DNA of 7,107 nt from Phycisphaerae bacterium (GTDB lineage Bacteria > Planctomycetota > Phycisphaerae > UBA1845 > PWPN01), in contig JAPKGY010000143.1 of NCBI GenBank assembly GCA_026647385.1, positions 1 to 7,107 on the forward strand. Direction: 5' to 3'. The notes beneath the pieces are model-generated. The model ran no database searches. It saw only the letters and a list, made by a program, of their open reading frames with translations, and was not told the DNA's origin. The translations under genes and the position numbers were made by a program. The stretch's first letter is position 1, and each line of letters starts with the position of its first letter. Positions 1-7,030 of the stretch are shown in pieces.

Positions 1-2
1 CC

Positions 3-1526
3 GCCGTTCAACTCGCTCGCATCCTGGGGTTTGTTCTGCCGATCTCCATGACCTTGACGCTGCCGATCTCGGCTCTGTTTGCCTGCGCGATCGTTTATGG
101 GCGGCTGGCGGCGGACAACGAGTTCGACGCCTGCCGGGCGAGCGGTATCAATATCCAGCGGCTGCTGGCCCCGGCCCTGGGGCTGAGCGTGTTCGCGGCC
201 GTCTTCACTTACACGTTCACCAACCACCTCATTCCGACCTTCGTTGAGAAGCTGGACGATCTCGTTCGCAAAGACATTCAGAAGATTGTGTTCGCCGCCT
301 TGAGCAACCGAGGATACTTGAAGTTCCAGGACTACGTGCTTTACGCCCGGGAGACGCAACTCGACGAAAAGAACCCGGAGGTGAAAACGATTCTGATCAG
401 CCAAGCGGCGTTTCTGGAACTCGAGCAGGAGAGTCTGGCCTACTGTGGGACGGCGGACCGGGCGGAGGTTGATTTCACGCGCGATCCGGTGGATGGCGGG
501 CCTGTCGTCCGGGCGGCTCTTTACGGCATCCGCAGTCTCGATCTGGCCCGGCTTCGGTTCATGGAATTCGAGAAGCAGCCGTTCGACCCGATGCAGCTTC
601 CGCAGAAGATCCGCATTGAAACCAAGTTCATGACCCTGCCGGACTTGCTGAAGTACCATCGCGCGCCGCTGAGCCTGCCCTCGATCCAGGACGATCTCGA
701 CAAGCTCGACCGGCTGGTGCGCGAGGCCCAGTTCTACAAGTACGCTTATGAGCGGCTCACGACCGGCGATCGAACGCTCCGTCTGGCGGACGACCACGTC
801 GCATACGAGCTTCGCGCGGAGATCGTCGGGAGCGACCCCGACAGCCTTCGTCCGACGCTCAACAAGGTCACCGTCCAGGAGAAGAGCGCGGACGGGCGGC
901 GCCGCACTTACAAGGCGGACAACTGCCGTTTGAGCGTGTCCACGCGGGCGGGTCTCGGCACCGCCGGCACGGCCGCGATGCTCAGCCTGCGAGACAACGT
1001 CAGCATGACGGATGCCTCCTTGCCGTCCGCGCAGAGTGTCGTGCGCACGAAATGGGAGCTCGACAAAGTCGTTCTGTCCGACGACATGCCGGGCCTGCCG
1101 CCGCGGGTCGACCGGGCGGCGATCGTCGGCGACCTGAGCGATCCCCGGCTGGTGCACGAGGCTCCGCCGCCGTTGAACCTGGGGACCCGTGTGGAGGACG
1201 CGCGCATCGGTGCCCGCAAGAGCATCGTCAAGAGCGCCCTGCAGATCGCCGGGCTGATCCACTCGCGACTGGCTTTCAGCGCGAGCACCCTGGTGATCCT
1301 GGTTCTGGCGGCCGCTCTGGGGATCATTTTCCGGGGAGGGCAACTCCTGACGGCGTTCGTGATCAGCTTCCTGCCGGGAATGCTGGTCGTGGTCATGAAC
1401 ATCATGGGGCGACAGTTGACGGAAAACACCGGGACCCATCTCGTGGGGATCGCGATTATCTGGGGCGGGATCGCCCTGCTTCTCGTGGCCGACGTGGTGG
1501 TGCTCGCGCGGTTCCTGAGGCGGTGA
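3..1526 (+). CDS. lptF: LptF/LptG-family permease (YjgP/YjgQ), 5' end outside the window
   Basis: Inner-membrane permease subunit of the LptB2FG ABC exporter, which extracts lipopolysaccharide and passes it to the periplasmic Lpt bridge. The frame is open to the left edge. The first ATG at 48 lies inside a membrane helix, so the true start and the first helix are upstream. Counting from that ATG, residues 1-20 and 39-64 are membrane helices. The cytoplasmic loop between them (DNEFDACRASG) matches the family's coupling helix that meets LptB. Residues about 86-200 look like the usual periplasmic beta-jellyroll, closing with the family-typical MTLPDLLKY. Three C-terminal helices lie at about 409-429, 433-454 and 463-490. 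Residues about 242-325 form an extra beta-rich segment resembling LptC/LptA, which makes the protein longer than the 350-400 residues usual for LptF. It is followed 10 bp later by a second permease gene. The family call is firm; F versus G is inferred from gene order. Confidence 0.88.
   Translation, partial: AVQLARILGFVLPISMTLTLPISALFACAIVYGRLAADNEFDACRASGINIQRLLAPALGLSVFAAVFTYTFTNHLIPTFVEKLDDLVRKDIQKIVFAALSNRGYLKFQDYVLYARETQLDEKNPEVKTILISQAAFLELEQESLAYCGTADRAEVDFTRDPVDGGPVVRAALYGIRSLDLARLRFMEFEKQPFDPMQLPQKIRIETKFMTLPDLLKYHRAPLSLPSIQDDLDKLDRLVREAQFYKYAYERLTTGDRTLRLADDHVAYELRAEIVGSDPDSLRPTLNKVTVQEKSADGRRRTYKADNCRLSVSTRAGLGTAGTAAMLSLRDNVSMTDASLPSAQSVVRTKWELDKVVLSDDMPGLPPRVDRAAIVGDLSDPRLVHEAPPPLNLGTRVEDARIGARKSIVKSALQIAGLIHSRLAFSASTLVILVLAAALGIIFRGGQLLTAFVISFLPGMLVVVMNIMGRQLTENTGTHLVGIAIIWGGIALLLVADVVVLARFLRR
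771..1020 (+). other. LptC/LptA-like beta segment inside the LptF periplasmic region
   Basis: This segment covers residues about 242-325, counted from the ATG at 48. It reads as alternating beta strands in the style of LptC/LptA/OstA domains: a strand with YELRAEIV, then LNKVTVQEK, a polar turn ADGRR, TYKADNCRLSVS, and finally MLSLRDNVSMTD. In LptC and LptA the corresponding strands commonly end in 'TADxGxL' and 'LxGNVxxTD' type stretches, which is what drew the comparison. It sits after the canonical jellyroll and before the fourth membrane helix. The resemblance is judged by eye only. Confidence 0.4.
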
Positions 1527-1527
1527 G
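1522..1527 (+). promoter_or_regulatory. Likely ribosome binding site of lptG, overlapping the lptF stop
   Basis: GGTGAG lies 9 nt before the lptG ATG and overlaps the TGA stop of lptF at 1524-1526. The overlap and the 10-bp intergenic gap suggest translational coupling of the two permease genes. It is a weak Shine-Dalgarno match, so coupling may matter more than the site itself. Confidence 0.4.
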
Positions 1528-1536
1528 TGCGACGGC

Positions 1537-2643
1537 ATGAAAACGCTTGACCGCTATATGCTGCAGAGTTTCCTGGTGAACTACTTCCTCTCCCTGTTCG
1601 TCCTGATCAGTCTGTACGTGGTGCTGGACCTGTTCGTCAACCTCGACGAGTTCACGGAGTCCGGCAAGGGCGTCACGACCATCATTTACGAGGTCGGCAA
1701 TTACTATTTCTACAACCTGCCGCTGTATTTCGCGCAGTTGTCCGGGGTAATCACCGCGTTCGCCGCCTGCGCCACGCTCGCCCGGATGCAGCGGCAGAAT
1801 GAGGTGGTGGCCGTCCTGTCGTCGGGCACGAGCATGTACCGGCTGGCGGCGCCGATCGTGCTGGCGGGGCTGGGGATGAACGCCCTGCTGATCGCCAATC
1901 ACGAGATCATCCTGCCGAGCGTCGCCCCGAAGCTCGTCCGCGAGCGGGACGACGTCGAAGGCGCGCGGGTTTATCCGGTCTGGTTTGTCCGCGACGGCGA
2001 GAGCCGGCTGGTGAGCGCCCAGCATTTCTCACCCAAGCAACAGACGATCCGGAACCTGATCGTACTCGAGACCTCCACGGACCCTGGCACCCGCGGCCGG
2101 CTCACGCGCGTGGTTACCGCCGACAAGGCCTCGTGGGACCCCGGCCGCAAGGGGTGGACTCTCGCCCGGGGCATCCGCGTCAGCGCCAGCGAGAACACCA
2201 AGGGCACCCTCTTCGACCAGCATCAGATGAAGCCCGAGCCGGTGGATTTCTACCCCTGTTCGCTCACGCCCGAGGAGATGCAATTGCGGCAGACGGCCCA
2301 GTGGGTCGATTACCTGAGCACCCGTCAACTGAACCTGCTGGCCAAGCGCGGGGACGTCGATCGCGGCAAGATCGCCCGGGTCAAGCACGCCCGCTTCACC
2401 ATGCCGATCGGCAACATGATTCTCATGTTGCTCGGGATGTCGTTTTTCATGCACCGGCTGCCGAGCAGCATCCTCACGCAGGGGGCCAAAGCGCTCGCCA
2501 CGTGTGCGATTGCGTTCATCGTGAGCTTCATGGGTCAACAGCTCGTCGGGGCGATCGATGTGACCCCGGCATTGCCCGCCTGGCTGCCGATTTTCGTCTT
2601 CGGCCCGGTGGCCGTCGTTCTGCTCGACAACGTCAAAACGTGA
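1537..2643 (+). CDS. lptG: LptF/LptG-family permease, second subunit
   Basis: Second permease half of the LptB2FG lipopolysaccharide exporter, expected to pair with the LptF encoded just upstream. It is 368 residues, the normal family length. It opens with the typical MKTLDRYMLQSF and a first helix at about 12-34 running into DLFVNLDEF. Helices 2 and 3 lie at about 57-79 and 101-121. The loop between them (RQNEVVAVLSSGTSMYRLAAP) is the coupling-helix region that contacts the LptB ATPase. A periplasmic beta domain covers about 122-280. The last three helices are at about 288-305, 316-338 and 347-364. The ATG at 1537 is preferred because the N-terminal family signature begins right there and the gene follows lptF after 10 bp. 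Unlike its partner it shows no extra periplasmic insert. No LptB, LptC or LptA gene is in the window. Assignment as G rather than F rests on order and N-terminal similarity. Confidence 0.88.
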   Translation: MKTLDRYMLQSFLVNYFLSLFVLISLYVVLDLFVNLDEFTESGKGVTTIIYEVGNYYFYNLPLYFAQLSGVITAFAACATLARMQRQNEVVAVLSSGTSMYRLAAPIVLAGLGMNALLIANHEIILPSVAPKLVRERDDVEGARVYPVWFVRDGESRLVSAQHFSPKQQTIRNLIVLETSTDPGTRGRLTRVVTADKASWDPGRKGWTLARGIRVSASENTKGTLFDQHQMKPEPVDFYPCSLTPEEMQLRQTAQWVDYLSTRQLNLLAKRGDVDRGKIARVKHARFTMPIGNMILMLLGMSFFMHRLPSSILTQGAKALATCAIAFIVSFMGQQLVGAIDVTPALPAWLPIFVFGPVAVVLLDNVKT

Positions 2644-2644
2644 A

Positions 2645-2662
2645 CGCCGCCTCGCGGCGGTG
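2645..2662 (+). terminator. Short GC hairpin just after the lptG stop
   Basis: CCGCC at 2647-2651 pairs with GGCGG at 2656-2660 across a 4-nt loop, extended by one G-U and one C-G pair. It begins 2 nt after the lptG stop, where a terminator would be expected. There is no T tract behind it, so intrinsic termination is doubtful. Confidence 0.25.
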
Positions 2663-2688
2663 GAGTCGGGAATGGAGAATCGAGAACC
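2661..2688. repeat. Degenerate 7-nt tandem repeat
   Basis: Four successive heptamers read TGGAGTC, GGGAATG, GAGAATC and GAGAACC. Neighbouring units differ by two to four bases, and the last three are clearly related. It lies in the non-coding gap between two convergent genes and looks like a worn simple repeat. Confidence 0.35.
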
Positions 2689-2748
2689 AGGGCATGTGCC
2701 TCCGCGCGCGATGAGGTGAGTTGAGCCGCCGAAAGGAGAACGCAGGGA

Positions 2749-2775
2749 GCCGCGGCGACCCGAAGCCCCCGCGGC
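2749..2775. terminator. Hairpin between convergent lptG and sulfatase genes
   Basis: GCCGCGG at 2749-2755 pairs perfectly with CCGCGGC at 2769-2775 over a 13-nt loop. Its place between two converging genes suits a bidirectional terminator. A weak T-rich stretch (CCTTTCCC) follows on the plus strand only. The rest of the gap from 2644 to 2809 holds no recognisable gene. Confidence 0.3.
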
Positions 2776-2809
2776 GTCCTTTCCCAGGGGAGCAACTGTC
2801 TGACGCGCC

Positions 2810-4213
2810 TCATTTTTCTTTCGTCGCGTTCTCGCGTTCGCCGGCGTCGAACGCCGGCGACGAAGTCGGGTCCCTTCGGATTCCCGCGCGCCATTCTTCA
2901 TGCATCCGGGTCAGCTTGGAGACGAGATCGGGATGCTCGGCCGCCAGGTTGGTCTTCTCGCCGGGATCATTGACGGTATCCGCCAGGAAGATGTAATCGG
3001 GACTGCCGGGTGTCGGCCGGTTCTGCCGGCTGACGTTCATGTCGAGCAGTCCGTTGATGACCAGCTTCCACGGGCCGAAGCGCACGCCGTATTGATGGCT
3101 CCATTCGAAGAACAGCGCGTTATGCCCCGGCCTGCTTTTATCCTTGAGCAGCGGCATCCAGCTCACGCCGTCGAGCACGCGATCCTTGGGCAAATCGGCG
3201 CCGATGATTTCGGCGATGGTGGGAAGCAGATCCATGCCGATGACGAGTTGCTCGCGGGCCTCGCCGCCGGGCACGGTCCCCGGCCAATACACGATGCCCG
3301 GCCCGCGGTGCCCGCCGTCGAACAGGCTGCGCTTGTACTCGCGGTAGGGAGCGTTGCTGCCGCCGCCCTCGCCGCGCAGCGACGCATTCGGCGCGCCGTT
3401 ATCGCTGGCGAAAAAGACAAACGTCTTGTCGGTCAAGCCGCGTTCCTTGAGTCGGGCCATCACCTGTCCGATGGAATCGTCGATCATCGCGACGCTGGCC
3501 GCCCAGAACCGCCGATCGCGCGGCAGGTGCTTGTACATATCGAGAAACCTGGCCTTGGCGACCATCGGATAGTGCGGCTGGTTGTACGAAACGTAGATCA
3601 GAAAGGGTTTTTCCGCGTTGTCGTCGATGAACTTCATCGTCTCGCGGGTGATGATATCGCACATGTGGACGCCGTCCTCGAAGATCTCCTCGCGATTGCG
3701 GTAAAGGTCGTGGTACCACGGCTCGCTGGCGTAATACATGTGTGAGAACGAGTCGACGCAACTCGCATGGTGGCCGACGAAGAGGTCGAAGCCCTGGGCG
3801 TTGGGTTGAGTTTCGTAGGTCGATCCGAGATGCCACTTACCGAATACAGCCGTTGCGTAGCCGTGGGTCTTGGCAACCTCGGCGATGGTGATCTCCTGCC
3901 CGGGCATGCCGCCCGCGTCCAGTTCGCTGGGCACGTTTCGGGTCGTCGACATGCCGCAACGCTGCGGCGTTCGGCCGGTGAGTAGCCCTGCCCGCGAGGG
4001 AGCGCAGATCGGGCCGGGGGCGTAGTAATTCGTGAACCGTACGCCGCCGGCGGCCAGCCCGTCGATATTCGGCGTCTTGACGTCCGTCGCCCCGTAGCAC
4101 GCGACGTCCCCGTTGCCCAGGTCGTCGGTATAGAACACGACCACGTTCGCAGGCCGATCCGCGGCAAACGCCGGACCGACCAGAACCGCCAGCAGGAAGA
4201 AGCCTGTACGCAT
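2810..4213 (-). CDS. Secreted type I (formylglycine-dependent) sulfatase
   Basis: Hydrolyses sulfate esters, most likely on a sulfated polysaccharide or small aryl or sugar sulfate outside the cytoplasm; the substrate cannot be read from sequence. The 467-residue product starts with a signal peptide, MRTGFFLLAVLVGPAFA, with likely cleavage after residue 17. A calcium-site DD follows at 30-31 (YTDDLG). The sulfatase signature CAPSRAGLLTG begins at Cys70, the residue converted to formylglycine, with Arg74. Other active-site positions are K126 and H128 in GKWHLG, H214 in NQPHYP, D271-N272 in SDNGAP, and K294 before FDGGHRGP. The C-terminal part carries the usual GPWKLV strand and a DPGEKTNL segment. 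The set looks complete, so the enzyme should be active if a formylglycine-generating enzyme exists elsewhere. The start at 4213 is chosen over an in-frame upstream start at 4285 because it places the signal peptide first and has a strong ribosome binding site. It is divergent from the VIT-VWA gene. Confidence 0.93.
   Translation of the reverse strand: MRTGFFLLAVLVGPAFAADRPANVVVFYTDDLGNGDVACYGATDVKTPNIDGLAAGGVRFTNYYAPGPICAPSRAGLLTGRTPQRCGMSTTRNVPSELDAGGMPGQEITIAEVAKTHGYATAVFGKWHLGSTYETQPNAQGFDLFVGHHASCVDSFSHMYYASEPWYHDLYRNREEIFEDGVHMCDIITRETMKFIDDNAEKPFLIYVSYNQPHYPMVAKARFLDMYKHLPRDRRFWAASVAMIDDSIGQVMARLKERGLTDKTFVFFASDNGAPNASLRGEGGGSNAPYREYKRSLFDGGHRGPGIVYWPGTVPGGEAREQLVIGMDLLPTIAEIIGADLPKDRVLDGVSWMPLLKDKSRPGHNALFFEWSHQYGVRFGPWKLVINGLLDMNVSRQNRPTPGSPDYIFLADTVNDPGEKTNLAAEHPDLVSKLTRMHEEWRAGIRRDPTSSPAFDAGERENATKEK
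2838..2860. repeat. Perfect 9-bp inverted repeat in the sulfatase 3' end
   Basis: CGCCGGCG occurs twice (2839-2846 and 2852-2859), separated by TCGAA and flanked by a further T-A pair, giving a 9-bp stem with a 5-nt loop. It lies about 25 bases inside the 3' end of the sulfatase coding region. No T tract follows on either strand. Confidence 0.5.
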
Positions 4214-4221
4214 GAAAACAA

Positions 4222-4227
4222 CCTCCC
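4222..4227 (-). promoter_or_regulatory. Ribosome binding site of the sulfatase
   Basis: On the minus strand GGGAGG lies 8 nt before the ATG at 4213 (GGGAGG, TTGTTTTC, ATG). This strong match decides the start in favour of 4213. Confidence 0.75.
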
Positions 4228-4243
4228 TCACAACCAGGCGGTC

Positions 4244-4272
4244 ACGATAACCGTCAACAGGGACCGGGACAA
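4244..4272 (-). promoter_or_regulatory. Candidate sigma-70-type promoter for the sulfatase
   Basis: On the minus strand TTGTCC (4272-4267) and TATCGT (4249-4244) are separated by 17 nt. Each matches four of six bases of the -35 and -10 consensus. The implied transcript would begin near 4237, leaving a leader of about 24 nt with the ribosome binding site in it. Spacing and position are good, but such matches arise by chance. Confidence 0.3.
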
Positions 4273-4377
4273 CCCATCGATTCACCCACTCCGACCCTTC
4301 CCCCCCTCAAAAAAACATGGAACCCGGCGGCCTGGCCGGCGTCAAAAGGGATGCAGTGGGCAACTATCACCTTGACC

Positions 4378-4383
4378 GGGAGG
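4378..4383 (+). promoter_or_regulatory. Ribosome binding site of the VIT-VWA gene
   Basis: GGGAGG lies 7 nt before the ATG at 4391. This supports that start over the out-of-frame ATG at 4386. Confidence 0.75.
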
Positions 4384-4390
4384 CTATGCC

Positions 4391-6601
4391 ATGAAACGTA
4401 CCGCGTGTCCGGCGACTGTAATCATCGCGTTGGTCGCATCCTGCGCCTGGGCCGACGGCCTGATCGTCCCCGTCAGGCCGGAAATCCGCGTCAGCGGTTC
4501 CTGGGCGGTCAAGTATCACAAGGTTGAAATCAAGGTCCGCGACCAGGTGGCTGACGTGTCCATCGATCAGGCCTTCGTCAACACCGGCGGGTCGACGATC
4601 GAGGTCGAGTACATTTTCCCCTTACCGCCCCAGGCGGCGATCGACGGCCTGACCCTCCTGGTCGACGGCAAGGAATTCACCGGTAAGGTCCTGTCGAAGG
4701 AGGAGGCCCGCCGCACGTACGAGTCGATCGTACGCTCCAAGAAGGATCCCGCCTTGCTGGAGTACGTCGACTACGGACTCTACAAGACGTCTGCGTTCCC
4801 GCTCAATCCGGGCAAGGACGTCCGCGTCGTCGTTCATTACACCGACGTGTGCAAACGCGACCGGAACGTCATCGAGGTGTTCTACCCGCTGAACACGGAG
4901 AAGTTCTCCGCCCGCCCGATCGACGAGGTCGAGGTGAAGGCGGACATCCGGGCCCGCGGGCCGATCTCCGTCGTGTATTCGCCGACCCACGACGTGGACA
5001 TCAAGAGGCCATCGCCGGAACACGTCGTCGCCACCTATCGGGTCGAGAAACAGACGCCGGCGAGCGACTTCCGACTGATGTATCAGCCGTCGGGTGATCC
5101 GGTCGGCGCGACCGTGCTCAGCCATCGGCCGCGCGACGGGGAGGACGGCTACTTCCTGCTGATGGTCAGCCCGACGCCTCAAGCGGAGGATAAGACCATC
5201 ACGCCCAAAGACCTCGTCCTCGTACTCGATCGTTCCGGCAGCATGTCCGGAGCCAAGATCGATCAAGCCAAGTCCGCACTGCGATACGTCCTCCAGAATC
5301 TCAATCCCGACGATCGATTCGGCGTGGTCGTCTACAGCGACGCCGTGGACCCCCTGCACGACGCGCTGGTGCCGAATACGCCGGACAACGTCAAGAAGAC
5401 CCTGGACACGCTCGACCGCGTCGACGCCCGAGGCGGCACCAATATCTACGATGCCCTCGGGGCGGGACTGCGGTTCTTCAATAACCGGGCATCGAACGGC
5501 GAGCGGGCCGCCTACGTGTTGTTCCTGACCGACGGCCTCCCCACGGTCGGCCACACCAGCGAGAGCGACATCCTGAAGAACGCCAAGGAATGCAACACAG
5601 CCTCGGCCCGCGTCTTCGCACTCGGGGTCGGCTACGACGTCAACGTTCGCCTGCTCGACCGACTGGTGCGCGAAAACCGGGGCACGAGCGATTACGTCAA
5701 ACAGAACGAGCCGCTGGAAGCCAAGATCTCCAGCCTGTATGCCAAGCTGATGAACCCGGTCATGACCGACCTGGCCGTCTCGTTCTCCAACGTCAAGACG
5801 ACGATGACCTATCCGCAGACCGTGCCGGACCTGTTCGACGGCGACCAGATCGTGCTCGCCGGCAGATACGATCGGCCAGGAGCGACGAGCGTCGTCGTCA
5901 CCGGCAGATACCAGGGCAAAACGCGGACGTTCGAATACTCCGCGAATCTGGCTGACCGGAGCGACAAGTTTTCGTACGCGTTTATCGAGCAGATCTGGGC
6001 GGCCCGCCGCATCGGATTTCTGCTGGACGAGATCCAGCTCCGCGGCCGATCCGAAGAGGTCGTGGATGAACTGGTCAGGTTGTCCAAGCAGTACGGTATC
6101 ATCACGCCGTACACGAGTTTTCTGGCCGACGAGCGGACGATCCTGGACGATCACCTCACCCTGCGTCGCGAAGCAGGCGACAGCGTCCGAGCGCTGACCG
6201 AATCAATCAGCGGCGGCGCGGGCCAGATGCACGCCAAGAACCGCGATGCGCTCAATACCCTCCAGTTGGCGGCGCCTGCCGCGGGGCCCGTCCAAATGTA
6301 CGGGATGTCCACGGTGGCGCAGTACGAGAAAGACGAAACGCAATCCGTCGCCAGCGTCCAGAATCTCGCCAACCGGGCCTTCTACCGCCGAGGCCGGCAG
6401 TGGATCGATTCCCGGATAGCCGATCGCGACCTGGAAAAACTCCAGCGCGAAGCCCAAACGGTCCGCCAGTTCAGCGAGGACTACTTCAAACTGGTGGCTG
6501 CGAATTCGCCGAGCGACAACCAGATCCTGGCCACCCAGCGCCCCGGCGAGGAACTCCTCGTCGAGTTGCGGGGCACGGTCTACCGCATCGTGCCGGAGTA
6601 G
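4391..6601 (+). CDS. Exported VIT-domain and von Willebrand factor A protein
   Basis: A 736-residue exported protein with the architecture of inter-alpha-trypsin inhibitor heavy chains: a VIT domain, then VWA, then a beta and helical tail. Such proteins act through metal-dependent adhesion or protein binding; the bacterial versions are mostly uncharacterised, so the partner is unknown. The N terminus is an export signal, with cleavage either after AWA (residue 21) or, as a lipoprotein, before Cys18 in VASC. The VIT domain covers about 30-155 and includes the typical YIFPLPPQAAIDG, the EEARRTYE helix and KDPALLE. The VWA domain covers about 274-457 with a full MIDAS: D280, S282 and S284 in DRSGS, T350 in GGTN, and D381 in LTDG. 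A beta-rich stretch at about 460-520 is followed by a helical part ending in GIITPYTSFLADE, a hallmark of this family. The last 100 residues include FYRRGRQWIDSR, also seen in family members. There is no C-terminal anchor or sortase motif. Confidence 0.9.
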   Translation: MKRTACPATVIIALVASCAWADGLIVPVRPEIRVSGSWAVKYHKVEIKVRDQVADVSIDQAFVNTGGSTIEVEYIFPLPPQAAIDGLTLLVDGKEFTGKVLSKEEARRTYESIVRSKKDPALLEYVDYGLYKTSAFPLNPGKDVRVVVHYTDVCKRDRNVIEVFYPLNTEKFSARPIDEVEVKADIRARGPISVVYSPTHDVDIKRPSPEHVVATYRVEKQTPASDFRLMYQPSGDPVGATVLSHRPRDGEDGYFLLMVSPTPQAEDKTITPKDLVLVLDRSGSMSGAKIDQAKSALRYVLQNLNPDDRFGVVVYSDAVDPLHDALVPNTPDNVKKTLDTLDRVDARGGTNIYDALGAGLRFFNNRASNGERAAYVLFLTDGLPTVGHTSESDILKNAKECNTASARVFALGVGYDVNVRLLDRLVRENRGTSDYVKQNEPLEAKISSLYAKLMNPVMTDLAVSFSNVKTTMTYPQTVPDLFDGDQIVLAGRYDRPGATSVVVTGRYQGKTRTFEYSANLADRSDKFSYAFIEQIWAARRIGFLLDEIQLRGRSEEVVDELVRLSKQYGIITPYTSFLADERTILDDHLTLRREAGDSVRALTESISGGAGQMHAKNRDALNTLQLAAPAAGPVQMYGMSTVAQYEKDETQSVASVQNLANRAFYRRGRQWIDSRIADRDLEKLQREAQTVRQFSEDYFKLVAANSPSDNQILATQRPGEELLVELRGTVYRIVPE

Positions 6602-6654
6602 GTCAACGTCCGCGCAACAGGCAGCTCAGCGGCGACGGATTGCAACCGGGAAGC

Positions 6655-6669
6655 GCCTGGTTTTCAGGC
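6655..6669 (+). terminator. Small hairpin downstream of the VIT-VWA gene
   Basis: GCCTG (6655-6659) pairs with CAGGC (6665-6669) around a GTTTT loop, about 50 nt after the stop codon, and is followed by TTTCAGG. The stem is short and the T tract poor, so this is at best a weak terminator. Confidence 0.2.
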
Positions 6670-6738
6670 TTTCAGGTATCAATCCACTGTCCGCGAGTCA
6701 TGCTGTGACGCGCCGACCGACGCGCATTCGCCCGCCAC

Positions 6739-6754
6739 GGTCGCCCCGGCGACC
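6739..6754. terminator. Hairpin between convergent genes
   Basis: GGTCGCC (6739-6745) and GGCGACC (6748-6754) form a perfect inverted repeat with a tight CC centre. It lies between the VIT-VWA stop and the stop of the minus-strand frame ending at 6794, where a shared terminator would fit. No strong T tract follows on either side. The rest of 6602-6793 shows no gene. Confidence 0.3.
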
Positions 6755-6793
6755 CGGGTGGATTTCCGAATACTTCGACTCGCGACTCTGCGC

Positions 6794-7018
6794 CTACTCG
6801 ACCGCGGCGCCCAATTCCTTGGCTGTCGCACTCATCCCGTCGATCATCTCGGTCAGCAGGTCGACGGCCTTGGCCGTCTGCCGGTCGGTGGGTTCGGGGA
6901 CGGGAAGCGATTTTTCCCAGAGCGGGAGGTTTTTGCGGGCCTGGTCCAGGCCGGTGAAATAGGCTTTGAACCATTTGGCGGCGACGGGTTTCTCGGCGAT
7001 GCCGGTCGGTTTGACCAC
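6794..7018 (-). pseudogene. 3' coding remnant or short gene of unknown function
   Basis: The reading frame gives 74 residues from a GTG at 7018 to a TAG at 6794-6796. Codons almost all end in G or C and the composition is protein-like, so it appears truly coding, unlike the opposite-strand frames here. The product is soluble and largely helical, with no signal peptide or membrane segment. It contains AKWFKAYFTGLDQARKNLP, then a proline-rich turn, LPVPEPTD, and a final helix, AVDLLTEMIDGMSATAKEL. I do not recognise the family. No Shine-Dalgarno sequence precedes the GTG, and the only in-frame ATGs lie near the C terminus. In frame, a TAG lies at 7031-7033, 12 nt upstream of the GTG. The simplest reading is the C-terminal end of a larger gene cut by a nonsense change, frameshift or insertion; a short real gene is less likely. 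Confidence 0.45.
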
Positions 7019-7030
7019 CTGCTTATGTGC

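Larger units (their letters stand above)
4214..4390. other. Divergent intergenic region (sulfatase / VIT-VWA)
   Basis: This 177-bp gap must hold the starts of transcription for both flanking genes. Besides the candidate sulfatase promoter, it contains a run of seven C (4300-4306) and of seven A (4309-4315), and a small CCGGC/GCCGG hairpin at 4324-4339. No convincing plus-strand promoter and no operator palindrome were seen. Confidence 0.5.

Noticed and set aside
48..50. ATG at 48 as the real start of the first gene
   Set aside because: The same frame stays open to the left edge with hydrophobic, permease-like residues, and the ATG lies in a membrane helix; the start is outside the window.
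2029..2901. A 290-codon minus-strand frame across lptG and the intergenic gap
   Set aside because: It lies opposite a solid lptG, overlaps the end of the sulfatase and is rich in Arg, Gly and Ala with no family features.
2900..3745. A 281-codon plus-strand frame opposite the sulfatase
   Set aside because: The sulfatase on the other strand has a full set of active-site motifs; this frame is low-complexity antisense shadow.
4214..4285. Longer sulfatase start at 4285, adding 24 residues
   Set aside because: It would bury the signal peptide behind a charged extension, while the start at 4213 has a strong ribosome binding site at good spacing.
4342..4370. Possible plus-strand promoter with TATCAC as -10 for the VIT-VWA gene
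   Set aside because: The matching -35 position (TCAAAA) has only three of six bases, and the implied start of transcription would fall next to the ribosome binding site.
4622..6154. A 510-codon open frame on the minus strand opposite the VIT-VWA gene
   Set aside because: It mirrors a clearly recognised gene, has the arginine-, aspartate- and valine-rich look of an antisense shadow in GC-rich DNA, and shows no domain or signal sequence.
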